From Coriobacteriaceae bacterium (GTDB taxonomy: Bacteria; Actinomycetota; Coriobacteriia; Coriobacteriales; UMGS124): 31,968 bases of DNA. Positions 17,178 through 24,283 of this stretch are shown here, in pieces. Position numbers and translations under genes: made by a program. Numbering within the stretch: position 1 is the stretch's first letter; each line of letters opens with the position of its first letter. Below the pieces are notes generated by a model. It searched no databases, was not told where the DNA came from, and saw nothing but the letters and a program-made list of their open reading frames with translations. The stretch lies in contig JAHZHK010000006.1 of the NCBI GenBank assembly GCA_019420325.1, forward strand, positions 1-31,968, given 5' to 3'.

Positions 17178-17900
17178 TTATTCGGGAAAATATTTCCCAG
17201 ACTGCAGCAGCGTGCCTACTCCGTCCGATGAGAATACGTGCAGGTGCCGATCAACTGGGATTTCGCTAGTTACATAGGTCCCCGCGCTTGTAAGCGTAAA
17301 TGGCGCCCCTGACATTGGGGGCACGAGCGGGAGAGACTGCGACTCGAACGTCGCAGTGCAAAACGCCGCTATGTATGACGCGTCGCCCATATAGTCACCT
17401 ATGAATTCTCCGGCGAAATAGTTCATGTTCGCTGCGTCGTAGTCCTGATTGTCTTTCCATATAAGCTTGTAGGCGCTGCCGTCTCGCCCGAAAGCCATAA
17501 ACCATATGCCCACGGCAATTTCTTCAACCGCTCCCTCAGGATATCCCGCCTGGACCATTGCCCCGTAAAAATGCCAACGGTCGTCCTCGGAATAGTCGCC
17601 GTAGTACCAGTTTCCCGCAATTGAACACGGGCGGCCCTCGTACATGTCCTGTCCATCGAGCTGGTATGTCCCCTGCGCCTGGCCGGCGTTGGCAGGAAGG
17701 GCATACTGCTCGACAAATGCGGCGTCATCTGCAGAAATCACGTCGTTGATTTGATATCGGCCGAAAATCTTCTGGAACCGGGCAGCCAGCATATCCCCGT
17801 CTGGCTCGTCGGCATGGACCATGGGCACGCAGCCAACGCCAGCCCCCACCGCCATCGCGGCTCCTGCCACCTTGACTAGTTCACGACGAGAGATAGCCAT
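17178..17900 (-). CDS. Putative Tat-exported protein of unknown function
   Basis: A 240-residue protein I do not recognise. The N-terminus MAISRRELVKVAG carries a twin-arginine motif (S-R-R-x-L-V-K) followed by an Ala/Gly/Val stretch and VHA-DEPD, a likely signal-peptidase site after residue 30. GVGC just before it resembles a weak lipobox. The mature part is rich in Tyr, Asp and Trp (NWYYGDYSEDDRWHFYG; YAANMNYFAGEF-like segments) and has few Lys. The start is ATG 17900, with AGGAAGG 9 nt upstream, not GTG 17909. The coding DNA is visibly less GC-rich than its neighbours and ends at its own terminator, which fits later acquisition. It is 52 bp after recO. TatA encoded at 1776-2081 fits the export route. 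Confidence 0.75.
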   Translation of the reverse strand: MAISRRELVKVAGAAMAVGAGVGCVPMVHADEPDGDMLAARFQKIFGRYQINDVISADDAAFVEQYALPANAGQAQGTYQLDGQDMYEGRPCSIAGNWYYGDYSEDDRWHFYGAMVQAGYPEGAVEEIAVGIWFMAFGRDGSAYKLIWKDNQDYDAANMNYFAGEFIGDYMGDASYIAAFCTATFESQSLPLVPPMSGAPFTLTSAGTYVTSEIPVDRHLHVFSSDGVGTLLQSGKYFPE

Positions 17901-17952
17901 GCCAACCACCCTTCCTATCCTTACCTGTCACAGCAATGGTATCAGGGGTGCT

Positions 17953-18732
17953 TTAGTACAGTCCAGTCGTGAGGGCGAAGTCGAGGGCACGGGGGCGGAT
18001 GCCGGGGTAGTGGCCGAGCCAGGTTTGGGCAAAGTGGAGCTGGTCGAAACCTGCGGAGAGGCAGGCCTCGTCGGAGGGAAACTCGCAAGCGCAGATGTCG
18101 GCCAGGCGCAGGGAGATGAGGGCGCGGGTCCAGGAAAGCGTGGACGCGTCCATGGTCTTGATGGCGGCGGCGCAGGCGCACTCGGGGCACACCACGCCGC
18201 CCTCGCTGATGTCGAAGGCGACCCTGCCCGCCTGCGCCAACTCGACCGGCTCGCCGCAGCGCACACAGGCGTCCAGGCACGGCCGAAAACCCTGCATGGC
18301 GGCCGCCTTGAAAATGAAGGCGGCCGTAAGTAGGGGCAATACGGGGGACGACGCCGTCTCAAGGGCCTCCAGCGAGGCTGCAAGCAGGGGCAGCAGGCGT
18401 GGGTCATGGTTGCCCTCCACCGTGAGCTCGCAGGCACAGTCGAGCGCCGCGTCAACGAGCACCGCCCGGTCATAGTCGGCGGCAACATTGGCATGCGAGC
18501 GTACGAGACGCGCCTCGCTCACAATAGGCAAGCCCCTCCCCTCGCTCACCAACAGCTCCACCTCGTTGCCCAGGTTCATGGCACCGGCCAGTTTGGCCGA
18601 AGGCTTGCGTGCACCCTTGGCGACGACGCGCAGCTGCCCCGCGCAGTCGGCCAGCAAGGTAACGATGAGATCGCATTCGGCGAGCTTCGTGCGGCGAAGG
18701 ACTATGCCGTGCGCTTTGAACTTGCCCGACAA
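17953..18732 (-). CDS. recO: DNA repair protein RecO
   Basis: Mediator of RecA loading and strand annealing in the RecFOR pathway. 259 residues. Seen: an N-terminal OB-fold (FKAHGIVLRRTKLAECDLIVTLL, about 5-80, shown in part), a helical middle, and a zinc-binding site C156-x2-C159 ... C182-x2-C185 (CVRC, CPEC). The frame fits a TTG start at 18732 (AGGA 7 nt upstream); no ATG or GTG near it keeps the conserved KAHGIVLRR. It begins 9 bp after the DeoC-like gene, so the two are probably co-transcribed. era ... recO order is also found in Bacillus. Confidence 0.93.
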   Translation of the reverse strand: MSGKFKAHGIVLRRTKLAECDLIVTLLADCAGQLRVVAKGARKPSAKLAGAMNLGNEVELLVSEGRGLPIVSEARLVRSHANVAADYDRAVLVDAALDCACELTVEGNHDPRLLPLLAASLEALETASSPVLPLLTAAFIFKAAAMQGFRPCLDACVRCGEPVELAQAGRVAFDISEGGVVCPECACAAAIKTMDASTLSWTRALISLRLADICACEFPSDEACLSAGFDQLHFAQTWLGHYPGIRPRALDFALTTGLY

Positions 18733-18741
18733 GGAAGCGTC

Positions 18742-19836
18742 CTAGAGGCTCGTGGCCAGGCGGTCAAAGTCGAGCAGGATCTGACCGGCGTGCAGGCACA
18801 TGAGTTCGACGGCGCCTGCCTCGAAGAGCTCGACGGCCTCGGCAACGGTGCGGGCGTCGGTGGTGGCACGCACGGCAACGCCGGGCTCGACGGTGGCGCA
18901 CACGAGACGCACGTCCTCGGGCGTGGCGCAGCGCTCGGATCCGGTGCAGGCAACGACGTAGTCGGGGTGCGCGGAAGAAATGGCGTCGACGGCCTGGCAG
19001 AGCACCTGCGGAGTTAGTTGACCGCACTCGATGGCCACACCCACCGCAAGGGCGCCGTCGCAGCAATCGTCATCGTCGTGGCCGCAGCCACACGCGTCGT
19101 CGCCGCAATCGCAATCATGGTCGTGCTCGCAGGCGCAGTCATCGTCATCGCAGCCACAGCCACACGCGTCATCATCATAGTCGCAGTCGTGATCACGGCC
19201 CTGCTCGCATGTGCAGCCATCGTCGTCGCAGCCGCAAGCGCACTCGTGATCATGCCCGCAGGCATAATCCCCGTCCTCGCAGGTACAAGCCTCATTGTCG
19301 CAACCACAGGCACTCTCATGGTCGTGTCCGCAAGCGCAGGCATCCTCGTCCCCGCAGTCGCAGTCATCCTCGCAATCGCACGCGTCCTCGTCGTCGGCGT
19401 GGGCGGTGCGGATCACGCTGAGCACGGGATCCATGGCCTCGTCAAACTCGCCCTCGACAAGAGCAGCGGTGTTGGCGGCAAGGCACACTTCACCCACGCC
19501 CACCGAGGCGAGCAGGGCACACTCAAAGCACAGGGCGTCGCCAAGCACCCGGCCATAGGGCCAGCCGAGAAGCGCGGTGACACCCACGGGCAGGCCCTCT
19601 TGCCCAAACGACCAGGCGAGGCGCGGTGCGTCCCCCACCCAAGTCGCAAGTGCCTCATGGCCCGCTCCGGCAGCCTCAAACGCCTGCTGCAGCGTGGCAC
19701 CCGGGCCCGCAAGGGGACTGGCGAGCAGCGGGATGAGCCTGGCCGCAAGCTCCTGGCCCAGACCCTCCAGGTCGACCTCTTCGCCTTCGCACAAGCAAGA
19801 CGCCAAACGCCCCAGTGTCTCTTCTGCCTGCGACAT
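18742..19836 (-). CDS. DeoC-like (deoxyribose-phosphate aldolase fold) pseudoenzyme with Cys/Asp/His-rich insertion
   Basis: A 364-residue protein whose two outer parts align by eye with DeoC. VTALLGWPYG (86-95) matches the VxTVIGFPLG strand; AIECGQLT (268-275) matches IIETGLLT; ACTG (296-299) matches TSTG; VAVRATTDART (320-330) matches VGVKASGGIRT. At the catalytic points the residues differ: EVDM became EVCL (Asp lost), VKTSTG became VVACTG (Schiff-base Lys lost), VKASGG became VRATTD (second Lys lost). Between the fourth and fifth strands sits an insertion (148-260) with about 28 Cys, 35 Asp and 8 His in pairs such as CGC, CDC and HDH. Family knowledge: those three residues are required for aldolase activity. 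Inference: an inactive barrel turned metal-binding or sensing protein. ATG 19836 has AAGGGG upstream. It lies between era and recO, behind a terminator. Confidence 0.72.
   Translation of the reverse strand: MSQAEETLGRLASCLCEGEEVDLEGLGQELAARLIPLLASPLAGPGATLQQAFEAAGAGHEALATWVGDAPRLAWSFGQEGLPVGVTALLGWPYGRVLGDALCFECALLASVGVGEVCLAANTAALVEGEFDEAMDPVLSVIRTAHADDEDACDCEDDCDCGDEDACACGHDHESACGCDNEACTCEDGDYACGHDHECACGCDDDGCTCEQGRDHDCDYDDDACGCGCDDDDCACEHDHDCDCGDDACGCGHDDDDCCDGALAVGVAIECGQLTPQVLCQAVDAISSAHPDYVVACTGSERCATPEDVRLVCATVEPGVAVRATTDARTVAEAVELFEAGAVELMCLHAGQILLDFDRLATSL
19057..19395. repeat. Low-complexity Cys/Asp/His codon array inside the DeoC-like gene
   Basis: About 340 bp made of imperfectly repeated short units on the plus strand such as cgcagtcatcgtc, gcagccacagccacacgcgtc and tcatgatc-like variants. 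These encode the runs DACGCG, HDHDCDC and DDDDC on the minus strand. The reading frame is kept throughout. Units vary in length and order, so this is an expanded coding repeat rather than a tandem array of one unit. Confidence 0.8.
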
Positions 19837-19915
19837 CTCGATCCCCTTTTCTCATGTGAGCCGCCGCGTCGGGCGGCGTGCTGTTAGATGGCCCCGGCGT
19901 CCCCTGGGCCAATAC

Positions 19916-19960
19916 AAAACGGGCGCCCTGCCGTGGCTGCTTGCCACCTGCAGGACGCCC
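19916..19960 (-). terminator. Intrinsic terminator after ybeY-era
   Basis: Outer stem GGGCGcCCTGC/GCAGGaCGCCC (19921-19931 with 19950-19960, one mismatch) enclosing GTGGC/GCCAC (19933-19937 with 19943-19947). On the minus strand it is followed by GTTTTGTATT. It begins 15 bp after the era stop. This implies that the DeoC-like gene and recO have their own promoter or depend on read-through. Confidence 0.8.
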
Positions 19961-19975
19961 TGATGTCTCAAAGCC

Positions 19976-21634
19976 TTACGCGCCCTCGCCGTAGCCGAAG
20001 CGCTTGATCTGCGCGGCGTCGCTGCGCCAGCCGGGCTTCACCTTGACGTTGAGTTTGAGCATGACCTGGTTGCCGAGCAGGCGCTCCAGGTCGTGGCGGG
20101 CCTGTGAGCCGATGCGCTTGATCATCTTGCCGCCGGCACCGATGACGATGCCCTTCTGACCCTCGCGCTCCACGTACACGGTGGCGTTGATGTGCGAGAT
20201 GTTGGCCTTCTCGTCGTAGCTCGTGGAGTCGACCTCCACGCCCACGGAGTGCGGTACCTCGTCGCGGGTGTTGAGCAGGACCTTCTCGCGGATGAACTCG
20301 GCCACCACGACCTCGGGGGTCATGTCGGTCTGCATGTCCACCGGAAACCACCGGGGACCCTGCGGCAGGTGTGCAGCCACGACCTGCAAGAACCCGTCGA
20401 CGTTGAAGCCCTCCTGGGCGCTCACGACGATGGCCTCGTCAAACGGGCAGAACTCGCGCATGCGCTCCACCTGGACGCGAGCCTGGTCCTGGTCGATGAT
20501 GTCGGCCTTGGTCACCACGAGCACCTTGTAGGCGCGGCTCTCGGCCACGTGCTGGGCCACCCACTCATCTCCGCGACCCGCAGGCTGCGAACCGTCAAGC
20601 ACCATGGCGACCACATCGACATCCTTGAGCGCGTTGAGCGCCGAGATGTTGAGCTCTTCGCCAAGGGCATCCACCGGCTTGTGCAGGCCGGGGGTGTCCA
20701 CAAGCACGACCTGCATGTTGGGCTCGTTGTACACGGCCGAGATGCGGTGACGCGTGGTCTGCGCGGTGGGCGAGGTAATGAGCAGCTTGTCGCCCACGAT
20801 TGCGTTGATGAGCGTGGACTTACCGGCGTTGGGGCGACCGACCAAGCTCACGAAGCCGCTCTTGAACGGGCCCTCGTAGGTGGCAGGGTGCATGAAGCGC
20901 GTCTCGTCCTCGTCGTCTTCCTGCGGAGCCTGGGCACCGGCGGCACCCTGGGAGGCAAAGAAGGCGTCGATGAGGGCAGTGCCGGACAGGCCGTCGGGGT
21001 TGTCGAAGCCAACGACGTCGTCCTCGTCGTCCCAGTCCTCGTCATCGTCGTCGAAGTCCTCGTCGCCCTCAGAAGGCAGGTCCTGCCAAAGAACGGGCTG
21101 GCTGGTAGCCGGCTTGGCGACGGGGCGGGCGTCGGTGCCTTCGGCGGCGTGGTCCACCGTGGGGCCGATGTTGATCTGCTCGGGCGGCACGCCCGTGAAG
21201 TCGGCCAGGTAGGAGCGCTCGAGCGCCTCCATCTCCTCAGCCTCGCGAGTATCCTCGTGGTCGTAGCCCATGAGGTGCAGGCAGCCATGCGACAGCAAGA
21301 GACGCATCTCGTCGGCCGGATCGTTGCCAAACTCAGGAGCCTGCTTGGCCACAACCGAGGGGCAGATGATGAGGTCGCCCACCATGAAGGGCTCGCCGTC
21401 CTCCACGTCATCGGGGTCGTCGATGTTGAACGACAGCACGTCGGTGGGCTTGTCGATGCCGCGGTACTCCAGGTTCAGGCGGTGAATCTCGTCGGCGTCG
21501 ACGAAACTGACCGAGACCTCGCAAGGCTCGGGGCAACCCTCCCCCTCAAGCACGCACGCCACCAGGCGCTCGATTTCCTCAGCGCTCAGGATATCCTGTC
21601 CTACCTCGTCGTTTATCTCAATGCGCATGTCCAT
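19976..21634 (-). CDS. era: YbeY-Era fusion: rRNA maturation endonuclease joined to GTPase Era
   Basis: One 552-residue frame holds two ribosome-assembly proteins. Residues 1-~145 are YbeY, with metal motif H116-GCL-H120-LMGYD-H126 and the RGIDKPTDVLSF signature. Residues ~165-250 are an acidic linker (DEDFDDDDEDWDDEDD). Residues ~255-552 are Era: G1 GRPNAGKST (266-274), G3 DTPGL, G4 TKAD (usually NKxD), G5 SAQ, and a C-terminal KH domain with GIVIGAGGKMIKRIG. YbeY takes part in 16S rRNA 3'-end processing and Era binds that end, so linking them is logical. The start is ATG 21634 (AAAGG 10 nt upstream). ATG at codon 248 could start a free Era, but its ribosome site is poor. No stop or frameshift separates the halves. 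Confidence 0.93.
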   Translation of the reverse strand: MDMRIEINDEVGQDILSAEEIERLVACVLEGEGCPEPCEVSVSFVDADEIHRLNLEYRGIDKPTDVLSFNIDDPDDVEDGEPFMVGDLIICPSVVAKQAPEFGNDPADEMRLLLSHGCLHLMGYDHEDTREAEEMEALERSYLADFTGVPPEQINIGPTVDHAAEGTDARPVAKPATSQPVLWQDLPSEGDEDFDDDDEDWDDEDDVVGFDNPDGLSGTALIDAFFASQGAAGAQAPQEDDEDETRFMHPATYEGPFKSGFVSLVGRPNAGKSTLINAIVGDKLLITSPTAQTTRHRISAVYNEPNMQVVLVDTPGLHKPVDALGEELNISALNALKDVDVVAMVLDGSQPAGRGDEWVAQHVAESRAYKVLVVTKADIIDQDQARVQVERMREFCPFDEAIVVSAQEGFNVDGFLQVVAAHLPQGPRWFPVDMQTDMTPEVVVAEFIREKVLLNTRDEVPHSVGVEVDSTSYDEKANISHINATVYVEREGQKGIVIGAGGKMIKRIGSQARHDLERLLGNQVMLKLNVKVKPGWRSDAAQIKRFGYGEGA

Positions 21635-21764
21635 GCTGTCGCAGCCTTTCTTGTCATACGGCAACTCGGATGTGACACGGGACCACCGCAGCGCTGCAGG
21701 CAAGGGCGAGGCGCGCAATGCACAGCCTCTTGCCTGATGCGGCCGCAGCGGCCCCGCAGGTTTC

Positions 21765-22823
21765 TTATTCCGTGGCTCCCTGGTAGCCGTTGGGGTTCAT
21801 GCTCTGCCACTTCCAGGAGTGGGCACACATGTCGTCGATGTCGTACTGGGCCTCCCAGCCCATGAGCTCCTTGGCCTTCGAGGCGTCGCAGTAGGTCTCG
21901 GCGATGTCGCCGTCACGACGCGGGCAGATCTCGTAGGGCAGTTCCTTGCCACAGGCACGCTCAAAAGCGTGGATGACGTCGAGCACGCTGTAGCCGTGGC
22001 CCGTACCCAGGTTGAACACATGCACGCCATGCTTGCCGCGCATGTAATTGAGGGCGGACACGTGACCGCGCGCCAGGTCGACAACGTGGATGTAGTCGCG
22101 CACGCCGGTGCCGTCGGGCGTGGGATAGTCGTCGCCGAAGACGTTGATGTGATCAAGCTGACCCACGGCGACCTTGGCCACGTAGGGCACGAGGTTGTTC
22201 GGGATGCCCTTGGGGTCCTCGCCGATGAGGCCGCTCTCGTGGGCGCCGATCGGGTTGAAGTAGCGAAGAAGCATGACGTTCCAACGCTCGTCGGCCGTGT
22301 AGAGGTCGCGCAGCATCTGCTCGTTCATCGTCTTGGTACGGCCGTAAGGGTTCGTGGCCGGCTTGAGCTCGGAATCCTCGCGCACGGGCACATGGTCGGG
22401 CTGGCCATAGACGGTGGCCGAAGAGGAGAACACGATGTCGTACACGCCGTGGTCACGAAGGGCACGCGCGAGCTCGAGCGTGCCACCCAGGTTGTTCTGG
22501 TAGTACTCGATGGGCTTGTGCACCGACTCGCCCACCGCCTTGTACGCGGCGAAGTGAATGGCGCCGCAGATGGGCTGCTCATCGAAGATGCGGTCAAGAA
22601 GCGCCCCGTCCTTCACATCGCCCTGGTAGAAGGCGCGGATCTTCTTGCCCGTGATGCGCTCGACGCGCTTAAGCGCGACCTCGCTGGCATTGGACAGGTC
22701 ATCGATCACGACGACGTCATAGCCAGCGTTGAGCAGCTCAACGCAGGTGTGGCTGCCGATGAAACCGGCGCCACCCGTAACAAGAATGCAAGGCTTCTCG
22801 GACTCAGATACCGTATTAGTCAT
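21765..22823 (-). CDS. galE: UDP-glucose 4-epimerase
   Basis: NAD-dependent epimerase interconverting UDP-glucose and UDP-galactose (Leloir pathway and surface-sugar supply), cytoplasmic. 352 residues, a usual length. Seen: ILVTGGAGFIGSHTC (NAD-binding glycine motif, 13-27), HFAAYKAVGES, SSSATVYG (134-140) with the catalytic Ser/Thr, and the Y160-x3-K164 pair in NPYGRTK. LRYFNPIGAH and GVRDYIHVVDLA are GalE signatures. ATG 22823 was chosen for AAGGA 6 nt upstream; an upstream in-frame codon would add 13 unlike residues. It follows vsr by 17 bp and precedes ybeY-era by 130 bp. Confidence 0.95.
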   Translation of the reverse strand: MTNTVSESEKPCILVTGGAGFIGSHTCVELLNAGYDVVVIDDLSNASEVALKRVERITGKKIRAFYQGDVKDGALLDRIFDEQPICGAIHFAAYKAVGESVHKPIEYYQNNLGGTLELARALRDHGVYDIVFSSSATVYGQPDHVPVREDSELKPATNPYGRTKTMNEQMLRDLYTADERWNVMLLRYFNPIGAHESGLIGEDPKGIPNNLVPYVAKVAVGQLDHINVFGDDYPTPDGTGVRDYIHVVDLARGHVSALNYMRGKHGVHVFNLGTGHGYSVLDVIHAFERACGKELPYEICPRRDGDIAETYCDASKAKELMGWEAQYDIDDMCAHSWKWQSMNPNGYQGATE

Positions 22824-22840
22824 ACACGTTCCTTTCTCAA

Positions 22841-23428
22841 TCAAATACGCTTTCTGACACAACCCCTTGGGCCATGAGCGGCCCTCTTTGAACGTAAACG
22901 TATGCGCGCAGCGGCAAGGCCACGAGGGCCGTGGACACAGGTGCGTCCGAGCACGACCAGCCGACCCGGATGCTCGTCGGCCTTGGTCTTGACGGGCGTC
23001 GCGTACTCCACAAGAGCCGCCACTTCGTCCATGGTACGCCGCAGATGTTTCTTTTTAAGCCTGCATTCCCAGACAACAACAACTGTCCAGCCAGCCTCGA
23101 CAAGCTCGCTTGAATCGCGCCTGTCCCTTGCCTGATTGCGGGCGAACTTCGCCGACCAGAACTCGACGTTGGACGCGGGCGTGCTGGGATGGCAGTATGG
23201 ACATCGATGCCAGAAGCAACCGTGCACGAAAATCGCCACCCGCTTGCCGGGGTAGGCGACATCCGGCTTGCCAGGTGCCTTCTTCCACTGGAGGCGATAC
23301 CCACCAAGACCGCGTTTGCGCAGGTAGGTGCGCACCACGATCTCAGGCTTCGTGTCACGGCTGCGATTGCCCTGCATCGAGTGACGCACGGCGAGGCTCG
23401 TCGCGGCAGGTACAGCGGGTGAGGGCAT
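22841..23428 (-). CDS. vsr: Very short patch repair endonuclease (Vsr)
   Basis: Nicks DNA 5' of the T in T:G mismatches that arise by deamination of 5-methylcytosine. Seen: SRDTKPEIVVRTYLRKRG (N-terminal), PGKPDVAYP with the catalytic Asp (D56), FVHGCFWHRCPYC with the catalytic His (H69) and zinc cysteines, FWSAKFARNQARDRRD, and VVVWEC with a further zinc Cys (C122). At 195 residues it exceeds the usual ~140-155 by an Arg-rich C-terminal tail that contains HGPRG twice. ATG 23428 has GGGGAG 9 nt upstream. Vsr genes usually sit beside a cytosine-5 methyltransferase; none is visible in this window. Confidence 0.93.
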   Translation of the reverse strand: MPSPAVPAATSLAVRHSMQGNRSRDTKPEIVVRTYLRKRGLGGYRLQWKKAPGKPDVAYPGKRVAIFVHGCFWHRCPYCHPSTPASNVEFWSAKFARNQARDRRDSSELVEAGWTVVVVWECRLKKKHLRRTMDEVAALVEYATPVKTKADEHPGRLVVLGRTCVHGPRGLAAARIRLRSKRAAHGPRGCVRKRI

Positions 23429-23442
23429 GCCGGGCGACTCCC

Positions 23443-24231
23443 CTATTGCTGGACGGGCGCGGCCGCGCCCTGACCCTCGGCATCGACGGGGGCAACAGCT
23501 TCCTCACCCGCGTCTGCGGGCTGACCGTCTGCGGACTGGGCCTCGGCGTCAACCGGGGCGGCGTCTGCTGCAGGCGCGACAGGCTCGCTTGCCGCCACAA
23601 GCTTGTCCTGCGAGGCAACGCTTGCCTGCGCAGGGTCGAGGCCACCCAGAAGGGCACGCACGAGCTCGTCGGAATCCTGGAGCTTCCAGAGGGCGCCGTC
23701 TTTGACATAGACAAGCTCGACGGTCTGCGAAACCACTGGCACGTCAGGATTTGCCAGGCACGACGTGAGCACCGAGGCCAGGTGGGCCGTGAGCGCGGCG
23801 TCATCCATGGCAGCAAGAGTGTTGCGGGTCTCGGTGGTCGCCGGCTCATTAAACAACTGGGCCGTGTAGTCTTGGAAGACCCGGTTGAGGTCCTTGTTCG
23901 AGACGTTGACCACGACATGGGCGGTGTTGTTCTCAATCGAGATGGAGCTCACCTCATAGGCGAGGCTGGAGAACATGGGGCCATACACGTTGAGTGGGTC
24001 GACGCCGGCAGCCACGAGGTCGCTGGTGTAGTCGGAGGCAAACAGCGACGTCGCAGTATCGCTCGTAAGATCGGTGAGCTGGGCCATGTCGGCCTTGACG
24101 CCGTCGTTGAGGGCCTGGGCGGCGTCAGAGAAGCTCTGGCCGCAGCCCGACGCCATAAGCGTGCAGGCAAGTGCGCAGCAGGCAAAGATGGCCGGCACGA
24201 CGCGCATCTTCTTGGTAGACGAGAAAAGCAT
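23443..24231 (-). CDS. Putative lipoprotein of unknown function
   Basis: A 262-residue protein with a lipoprotein signal: positively charged MLFSSTKKMR, a hydrophobic stretch, then LMASGC with the lipidated Cys at position 30. It should be anchored to the outer face of the membrane. The mature part has two strand-rich blocks (VSSISIENNTAHVVVNVSN and TVELVYVKDGALWKLQD) that look like an NTF2/DUF-type lipoprotein fold, and ends in an Ala/Pro/Glu-rich tail. The start is ATG 24231 (GGAAGGAG about 6 nt upstream); the open frame before it overlaps the next gene and is not coding. It lies 52 bp after the PLP-fold gene and 14 bp before vsr. I cannot name a function. Confidence 0.82.
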   Translation of the reverse strand: MLFSSTKKMRVVPAIFACCALACTLMASGCGQSFSDAAQALNDGVKADMAQLTDLTSDTATSLFASDYTSDLVAAGVDPLNVYGPMFSSLAYEVSSISIENNTAHVVVNVSNKDLNRVFQDYTAQLFNEPATTETRNTLAAMDDAALTAHLASVLTSCLANPDVPVVSQTVELVYVKDGALWKLQDSDELVRALLGGLDPAQASVASQDKLVAASEPVAPAADAAPVDAEAQSADGQPADAGEEAVAPVDAEGQGAAAPVQQ

Positions 24232-24283
24232 GTGCGCTCCTTCCCTAAGAAGCGTCAGTAACGATTGAACGTGCACGGCACAA

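Noticed and set aside
16988..17277. Plus-strand small open frames between rsmI and the exported-protein gene
   Set aside because: They run over the inverted repeat and the terminator hairpin, start at poor codons without ribosome sites, and extend antisense into the downstream gene.
19057..19395. Possible CRISPR array
   Set aside because: Units are short, irregular, in frame and encode a Cys/Asp/His segment; there are no constant repeats with unique spacers and no cas genes.
19018..19887. Plus-strand open frame with repeated IVVAAA/VIVI-like segments opposite the DeoC-like gene
   Set aside because: It is the antisense of the Cys/Asp array; the hydrophobic repeats follow from complementing Cys, Asp and His codons. 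The minus frame has a family match on both flanks and a ribosome site.
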